Below, one piece after another: positions 15,928-20,507 of a DNA stretch of 20,507 nt. Below the pieces are notes generated by a model. It was not told where the DNA came from. It did not search any database and worked only from the letters and a program-made list of their open reading frames with translations. The first letter of the stretch is position 1. Every line of letters starts with the position of its first letter. The stretch is from CAZSNT01 sp964607765 (GTDB lineage Bacteria; Verrucomicrobiota; Lentisphaeria; Oligosphaerales; JABHEG01), in contig CAZSNT010000173.1 in NCBI GenBank assembly GCA_964607765.1, forward strand, positions 1 to 20,507, given 5' to 3'. The translations under genes and the position numbers were made by a program.

Positions 15928-17658
15928 ATGAGCGACACTCACATTGGAAGACGCCAATTCATGCAGTATCCCGCCGCCGGTATTGCGTTCGCCGCCTTGG
16001 CCGAGGCACAAACGCCAGAACCGCCCGCCGCGGACCAATCCAGCAAAGCACCTCATCAGCGGGAGACAGAACGCGTCGATGTCCTGGTGGTCGGCGGGGG
16101 GACGGCGGGGACCATCGCGGCCATCCAGGCGGCGAGAGCAGGTGCGAAGACGCTGCTGGTCGAGCGTAGCAGCATGCTCGGGGGGACGATGACGAGAGGC
16201 GGGGTGGCGTTCCCCGGCCTGTTCGACGCCTGGGGCAAACAGGTCGTCGCCGGCATTGGCTGGGAACTGGTCAAAGAGAGCGTCGAACTCGACGGCGGCA
16301 CACTTCCCGATTTCTCGAAAGTTCCCCCGCGTCACTGGATGAACCAGATACAGGTCAACCAATTCCTCTACCCGCTGATCGCGGAAGAGAAGTGCGAGCA
16401 AGCCGGGGTCGAGATCGCTTACTACGAGTTCCCTCAAGCCGTCACCCGGACGGCGGACGGCTGGCAGGTGGACTGCGCAGGCTTCGGGACGCGTCGCCGC
16501 GTACTGTGCAGGCAGATCATCGATTGCACGGGCGGCGCGGAAGTGGTGGGCATGCTTGGGCTGCCGCGTTTGCGTGAGGACGAGACCCAACCCGGATCCA
16601 TCCTGTTCCGGCTGGGCAAACACTACGAGGCCGGGCGTGAAAGAACCATCAACGCGATCTACATCCATGGGGCAGACTCGACCAATTCCCGCACGGTGAC
16701 GGCGGCCAATCTGAAGGGCCGCAAGGACCTGCTTGCCAAGGTCCGTTCGGCCAAGGGCAAGGGACGCCTGATGCACATGCAGCCCGAGGCCAGCTTCCGG
16801 GAGAGTTACCGCATCGAGGGCGAGACGGTGATCACTGTCGATGATTACACCTCGGGCCGGATGTTCGAGGATGCGATCTGCAATGCGTTCTACCCGGTTG
16901 ATCTGCACACCAAGACCGGTGTGCGGCCGAAGAAGCTCAAGCAGGGGATCGTCCCGACTGTGCCGCTGAGCGCTCTGGTGCCTAAAGGCAGTTCGAACAT
17001 CCTGGTTGCCGGCCGCTGCGTGTCGAGCGATCGCCTGGCGAATTCAGGACTGCGTGTTCAGGCCTCCTGTATGGCCATGGGGCAGGCTGCCGGTGCCGCC
17101 GCCGCACTTGCGGTGCAGCAACAGAAGACCCCGCTCGCCGTGCCGTTGAGCGATATCAAGACCTTGCTCACGCAATACGGCGCCATCCTGGCAGGAGATT
17201 CCATTGACCCGGCACCGCAGGGAGCACAAGTGGCCCCAGAGCCCGCCGATCCCGTGTTGCAGGGCTCGAGTCTGCTCATCGATGCGAGTGCGGCGGCAGC
17301 GGTCGGTGCCTGGCCGAAAGGCGGCATAGCCAAGTCGACAATCGGCTCGAGTTATCTGCACGACGACAACAAGGGGAAGGGGCAGAAGTCGATGACCTTC
17401 ACGGTGAAGGTCAATGAGCCGGGTCAATACGGGATTCGTTTTCACTACAACACGCATCCGACCCGCTCTTCCTGTACACCCGTTACGGTGAAAATTGGTG
17501 AACAGGCTCAGACGTTCAGCGTCAACCAACGGCAGAGCGACGGCAAGGGCTTTGTCCTGGGCACGTTTGATATCCAGGGTGAGGTAAAGGTCATCATCTC
17601 CAATACGGGAACCGATGGCCACGTAATTGTGGATGGACTGGAGTTGATCAAGAAATGA
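15928..17658 (+). CDS. Tat-exported FAD-dependent oxidoreductase with golvesin-like C-terminus
   Basis: A 576-residue flavoprotein. The ATG at 15928 places a twin-arginine motif (GRRQFMQ, residues 7-13) at the N-terminus, followed by a hydrophobic stretch ending in AEA near residue 27, a typical Tat signal. Upstream in-frame ATGs at 15811, 15892 and 15904 would only lengthen this leader; the site before 15928 (GAGAGAAG) is weak. The FAD-binding motif is VVGGGTAG (residues 54-61), with IIDCTGGAEVVG and the closing ILVAGRCVSSDRLANSGLRVQASCMAMGQAAG segment of PF12831-type enzymes. Residues ~449-576 form a separate beta domain (LLIDASAAAAVGAWPKG, KSMTFTVKVNEPGQYGIRFHY, HVIVDGLELIK) like the golvesin/xanthan-lyase C-terminal domain, probably for carbohydrate or surface binding. 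It overlaps the next rhamnosidase-like gene by 4 nt, implying a shared substrate. The oxidised substrate is unknown. Confidence 0.9.
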   Translation: MSDTHIGRRQFMQYPAAGIAFAALAEAQTPEPPAADQSSKAPHQRETERVDVLVVGGGTAGTIAAIQAARAGAKTLLVERSSMLGGTMTRGGVAFPGLFDAWGKQVVAGIGWELVKESVELDGGTLPDFSKVPPRHWMNQIQVNQFLYPLIAEEKCEQAGVEIAYYEFPQAVTRTADGWQVDCAGFGTRRRVLCRQIIDCTGGAEVVGMLGLPRLREDETQPGSILFRLGKHYEAGRERTINAIYIHGADSTNSRTVTAANLKGRKDLLAKVRSAKGKGRLMHMQPEASFRESYRIEGETVITVDDYTSGRMFEDAICNAFYPVDLHTKTGVRPKKLKQGIVPTVPLSALVPKGSSNILVAGRCVSSDRLANSGLRVQASCMAMGQAAGAAAALAVQQQKTPLAVPLSDIKTLLTQYGAILAGDSIDPAPQGAQVAPEPADPVLQGSSLLIDASAAAAVGAWPKGGIAKSTIGSSYLHDDNKGKGQKSMTFTVKVNEPGQYGIRFHYNTHPTRSSCTPVTVKIGEQAQTFSVNQRQSDGKGFVLGTFDIQGEVKVIISNTGTDGHVIVDGLELIKK

Positions 17659-20300
17659 AGAAATGGATGATTGGGATGGTTTTCGGCACGTTGGGGCTGA
17701 CGAGTATGGGCCAGGGGACATGGCAGGCATCGTGGATCGGTGTGGCTGAAACGCCTGGCTCACAGGTGACACGGGCGCGGCAGCAACCCGAGGGGGCGCC
17801 CGATGTTGTCATCAAGAAGGTGCTCTACGGGGCGCCCGGTGCCCCCGCCAAGCAGGTCGATCTGACAAAGAGGGTTCAGCAGCAAGTCGCGGCAGGAGAT
17901 CTCACCGTTGAGAGCTCGAACGAGTTCGCGGGCAGGGATCCGCAGTATGGCACGGCGAAGCAACTGATGCTGGAGTACACGCTCAACGGCAAGCTGATCA
18001 AGAAGGCGATCGAAGAGAATCTCGAGATCGACCTCGTCACCGGCGAAACAACAGCGACGAAGAAGGCCCGAAGGGGGCCCTCGAAAACGGTGAACGTGTG
18101 GAGTTGTTTCAGGAAATCCGTGACGTTGGCAGAGGCGCCCCGCCATGCTGTGGCGCGAATAGCAGTGGACTCCAAGTACTGGCTCTGGATCAACGGCAAA
18201 CTGGTGGTCTTCGAGGGCCAGCTCAAGCGAGGGCCGACGCCGCACGATACCTACTATGACCGGGTTGACCTGACCACGCATCTGCAGAAGGGGGAGAACA
18301 CGATCGCGATCCTCGCCTGGTACTTCGGCAAGCACGGATTCAGCCACAAGAGCAGCGGCAAGGCCGGGTTGGTTTTCGACGCGCAGGTGGATGGAAGGGC
18401 CCTGCTGAGTGACGGCAGCTGGCGGGCGATGATCCACCCATCCTATGGCGACACGGATGGTCTGAAACCGAATCATCGCCTCCCTGAATCGAACATCCGG
18501 TTTGATGCCCGGAACGGCATCCTGGGCTGGCATACCCCCGGCTTTGATGATGCCGACTGGCCTGCACCTGACGAATATGGTCTGCCGCCCTGCCCTCCCT
18601 GGAACCAGTTGATTGAACGCCCCATTCCGCTGTGGAAGAACTTCGGCCTGAAAGACTATGCGAATGCCGGCGAACTGCCCAAGGTCTCCGACGGCAAGAC
18701 CATTAAGGCGAAGCTACCCTACAATGCGCAGATCACGCCGTATCTGAAGGTGGAGGGAACGAGTGGCCAGCTGATCGACATCCGCATGGACAACTACCGC
18801 GGCGGCGGACCGCCCAATGTGCGGGCGGAATATGTGACTCGGGATGGCGCCCAGGAATACGAAAATCTGGGCTGGATGAACGGGCACGAGGTCCATTACA
18901 CCATACCCGCCGGCTTCAAAATCCTGGCGCTCAAGTACCGTGAGACCGGCTACAACACGGAGTTCACGGGGACCTTCGAGTGTGATGACGACTTCCTGAA
19001 CCGGTACCGGCAGAAGGCTGTGCGCACCCTCTACATCACCATGCGCGATACCTACTACGATTGCCCGGACCGGGAACGCGCCCAGTGGTGGGGGGACGCC
19101 GTGAATGAAATCGGCGAGGCCTTCTATGCCCTGGACCCGCGTTCATCGCTATTGGCCAAGAAGGGGATGCTCGAGCTGATGAACTGGCAGCGGAAGGACG
19201 GCACCGTTTTCTCGCCCGTACCCGCCGGAAATTGGGGCAAAGAGCTGCCGATGCAGATGCTCAATTCGGTCGGCTACTACGGCTTTTGGACCTATTACCT
19301 GTATACCGGTGATATCGAGACGATTCGCACCGTCTACCCGCGCGTGAAGCGCTATCTGTCGGTCTGGAAGCTGGGCAAGGATGGCCTGGTGGTCCCGCGC
19401 AAGGGCGGATGGACCTGGGGAGACTGGGGCAAACACAAAGACATGACGATCCTCTTCAATGGCTGGTTTTACCTGGCACTCAAGGGGCAGAAGCTGATGG
19501 CCGAGGCCGTGGGAGAAACGGGGGACATCGCCGGGATCAATGCTCGCATGCAGAGCATCGAACAGAATTTCAACAAGACCTTCTGGAACGGGAAGGCGTA
19601 CCGTTCGCCGGGCCATAAGGGTCAAACAGATGACCGTGCACATGCTCTGGCCGTCCTTTCAGGGCTGGCAAAACCCGAGCAGTTCGAAGCCATTCGGGAG
19701 GTCTTCCGGACGCAGGAATACAGCAGCCCGTACATGGAGAAGTACGTGGGGGAAGCTCTCTACGTGATGCGCCTCGAAGATGACGCAATTGCCCGGACCA
19801 GGAAACGGTTCAAGGCCATGACCGATCACCATTACACGACCCTGTGGGAAGGCTGGGGAATCGGGCGGAGCGGCTACGGCGGGGGAACGATCAATCACGC
19901 CTGGTGCGGCGGCGCGCTGACGCTCTTGTCCCAGTACGCCGCCGGCGTCGCGCCGGTAACCCCGGGCTACGGCACCTACCACGTGCTCCCGCAGATGGCC
20001 CCCCTCAAGCACATCAAGACCACCGTGCCGTCAGCAAAAGGTGATATACACCTGGAACTGCACAACAAGGCAGAGTCGTTCACGATGGACCTCGTCTCGC
20101 CGGAGGGGACCATCGCCATCGTCGGCATTCCCAAACGAGCCGGTTCCACCATCGCCCGCATTCGGGTAGGCGGGACGACCATTTGGGAGAACGGCAAGCC
20201 CCGGGAAGGCGTCAAGGGACTGACATTTGGGGAAGAGACGCAGCACTACATCACGTTCACCGCCCAACCGGGGAAGTGGGGGTTTGATGCCACCTATTAG
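17655..20300 (+). CDS. Divergent GH78-like (alpha-L-rhamnosidase family) protein
   Basis: An 881-residue protein with a short signal peptide (MKKWMIGMVFGTLGLTSMG). It begins directly at WQASWIG, so it lacks the N-terminal fibronectin-like domain of the GH78 at 5906. Residues ~51-132 are the second copy of the inserted DnaJC11-C-like module. A galactose-binding-like sandwich follows (KYWLWINGKLVVFEGQ, HLQKGENTIAILAWYFG), then the six-hairpin barrel with CPDRERAQWWGD (residues 470-481, Glu474 aligned with the GH78 acid) and TLWEGWG (Glu732, candidate base). The end is the usual C-terminal sandwich (HVLPQMAPLKHIKTTVPSAKGDIHLEL). Compared with classical GH78 the first motif is one residue shorter and reads DRER rather than RDER, so specificity may differ from simple alpha-L-rhamnoside cleavage. 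ATGA overlap with the oxidoreductase suggests translational coupling; GGAG lies 11 nt upstream. Confidence 0.86.
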   Translation: MKKWMIGMVFGTLGLTSMGQGTWQASWIGVAETPGSQVTRARQQPEGAPDVVIKKVLYGAPGAPAKQVDLTKRVQQQVAAGDLTVESSNEFAGRDPQYGTAKQLMLEYTLNGKLIKKAIEENLEIDLVTGETTATKKARRGPSKTVNVWSCFRKSVTLAEAPRHAVARIAVDSKYWLWINGKLVVFEGQLKRGPTPHDTYYDRVDLTTHLQKGENTIAILAWYFGKHGFSHKSSGKAGLVFDAQVDGRALLSDGSWRAMIHPSYGDTDGLKPNHRLPESNIRFDARNGILGWHTPGFDDADWPAPDEYGLPPCPPWNQLIERPIPLWKNFGLKDYANAGELPKVSDGKTIKAKLPYNAQITPYLKVEGTSGQLIDIRMDNYRGGGPPNVRAEYVTRDGAQEYENLGWMNGHEVHYTIPAGFKILALKYRETGYNTEFTGTFECDDDFLNRYRQKAVRTLYITMRDTYYDCPDRERAQWWGDAVNEIGEAFYALDPRSSLLAKKGMLELMNWQRKDGTVFSPVPAGNWGKELPMQMLNSVGYYGFWTYYLYTGDIETIRTVYPRVKRYLSVWKLGKDGLVVPRKGGWTWGDWGKHKDMTILFNGWFYLALKGQKLMAEAVGETGDIAGINARMQSIEQNFNKTFWNGKAYRSPGHKGQTDDRAHALAVLSGLAKPEQFEAIREVFRTQEYSSPYMEKYVGEALYVMRLEDDAIARTRKRFKAMTDHHYTTLWEGWGIGRSGYGGGTINHAWCGGALTLLSQYAAGVAPVTPGYGTYHVLPQMAPLKHIKTTVPSAKGDIHLELHNKAESFTMDLVSPEGTIAIVGIPKRAGSTIARIRVGGTTIWENGKPREGVKGLTFGEETQHYITFTAQPGKWGFDATY
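17805..18050 (+). other. Inserted DnaJC11-C-like (DUF3395-type) domain, copy B
   Basis: Residues ~51-132 of the divergent GH78-like protein: KKVLYGAPG, QVDLTKRVQQQVAAG, SNEFAGRDP, KQLMLEYTLNGKL, EENLEIDL. About 46 of 80 positions match copy A in the other rhamnosidase (6434-6679), and the insertion site is equivalent, just after the WIG segment. Confidence 0.7.
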
Positions 20301-20382
20301 TGCACAACGAGGAGAGAGTCGAGCAGGAGAGAATCGCCTCAAGTCAAAGGCCCGAGGAACCGCTGTACGTTGCCCGGCGACC

Positions 20383-20403
20383 CCACCCACCTCGCGTGGG
20401 TGG
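20383..20403. terminator. Possible terminator hairpin after the last gene
   Basis: CCACCCAC (20383-20390), a 5-nt loop, then GTGGGTGG (20396-20403) make a perfect 8-bp GC-rich stem 83 nt after the stop of the GH78-like gene. No T-run follows, so it could be a Rho-dependent or processing structure instead. The rest of 20301-20507 shows no gene I can support. Confidence 0.4.
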
Positions 20404-20507
20404 TGAGCGAGATTGGTTCCGCGCGCAGGACGCCCAGCCCCCCAATGCTATTGACTTTCTGTGGAGCGTGCACACTGGCGTGTTCTGACTGCCCGCCGCA
20501 CGGTCAC

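Noticed and set aside
15775..16908. Opposite-strand open frame of 377 codons over the Tat oxidoreductase
   Set aside because: The + strand has an intact Tat signal and FAD motif in the same interval; the opposite translation has no recognisable features.
20300..20488. Small open frame of 62 codons after the last gene
   Set aside because: It overlaps the preceding stop codon by one base, spans the 20383-20403 hairpin and shows no domain or hydrophobic pattern typical of a real small protein.
1..20507. SusC/SusD-like transport pair, CRISPR array, tRNA or insertion sequence
   Set aside because: I looked for these as expected parts of a polysaccharide locus or accessory region and found no supporting motif, repeat array or transposase in either strand.

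Overview
This 20.5 kb window looks like part of a polysaccharide-degradation locus from a GC-rich bacterium. The gene mix (several sulfatases, alpha-L-rhamnosidase-family enzymes, a GH2 enzyme, FAD-dependent oxidoreductases with carbohydrate-binding-like tails, a WbsX/GH99-like domain) suggests the PVC superphylum: Kiritimatiellota, Lentisphaerota, Verrucomicrobiota or Planctomycetota. This placement is an inference from gene content; the window has no rRNA, tRNA or other phylogenetic marker. I saw no insertion sequence, CRISPR array or phage gene.

Layout. The + strand begins inside a large tandem FAD-dependent oxidoreductase (2-2824, 5' end outside the window). A GH2-type glycosidase without a visible signal peptide follows closely (2887-5715). 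A 190-nt gap carries a long imperfect palindrome built from an ATTACG-containing decamer (5790-5864). Next come three tightly packed genes: an exported GH78 alpha-L-rhamnosidase (5906-8953), a sulfatase that overlaps it by 4 nt (8950-10686), and a three-module protein joining an iduronate-2-sulfatase-like domain, a WbsX/GH99-like domain and an F5/8 type C domain (10702-13818). A single convergent gene of unknown function, encoding a membrane-anchored protein, lies on the - strand (14097-15503). After a 424-nt non-coding stretch with small inverted repeats, a second + strand pair follows: a Tat-signal FAD-dependent oxidoreductase with a golvesin/xanthan-lyase-like C-terminus (15928-17658), overlapping by 4 nt a second, divergent GH78-like protein (17655-20300).

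How the genes fit together. Two cysteine-type sulfatases would remove sulfate esters. Two rhamnosidase-family enzymes and a GH2 enzyme would cleave exposed glycosidic bonds, and the GH99-like module could act on another linkage. The likely substrate is therefore a sulfated, probably rhamnose-containing heteropolysaccharide such as an algal or microbial exopolysaccharide, but the sequence does not identify it. The most unusual features are the sulfatase-WbsX/GH99-F5/8C fusion, the same small domain (resembling the DnaJC11 C-terminal/DUF3395 family) inserted at the equivalent place in both rhamnosidase-family proteins, and FAD-dependent oxidoreductases located at the head of both gene groups. 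The last point raises the possibility of an oxidative step in glycan breakdown.
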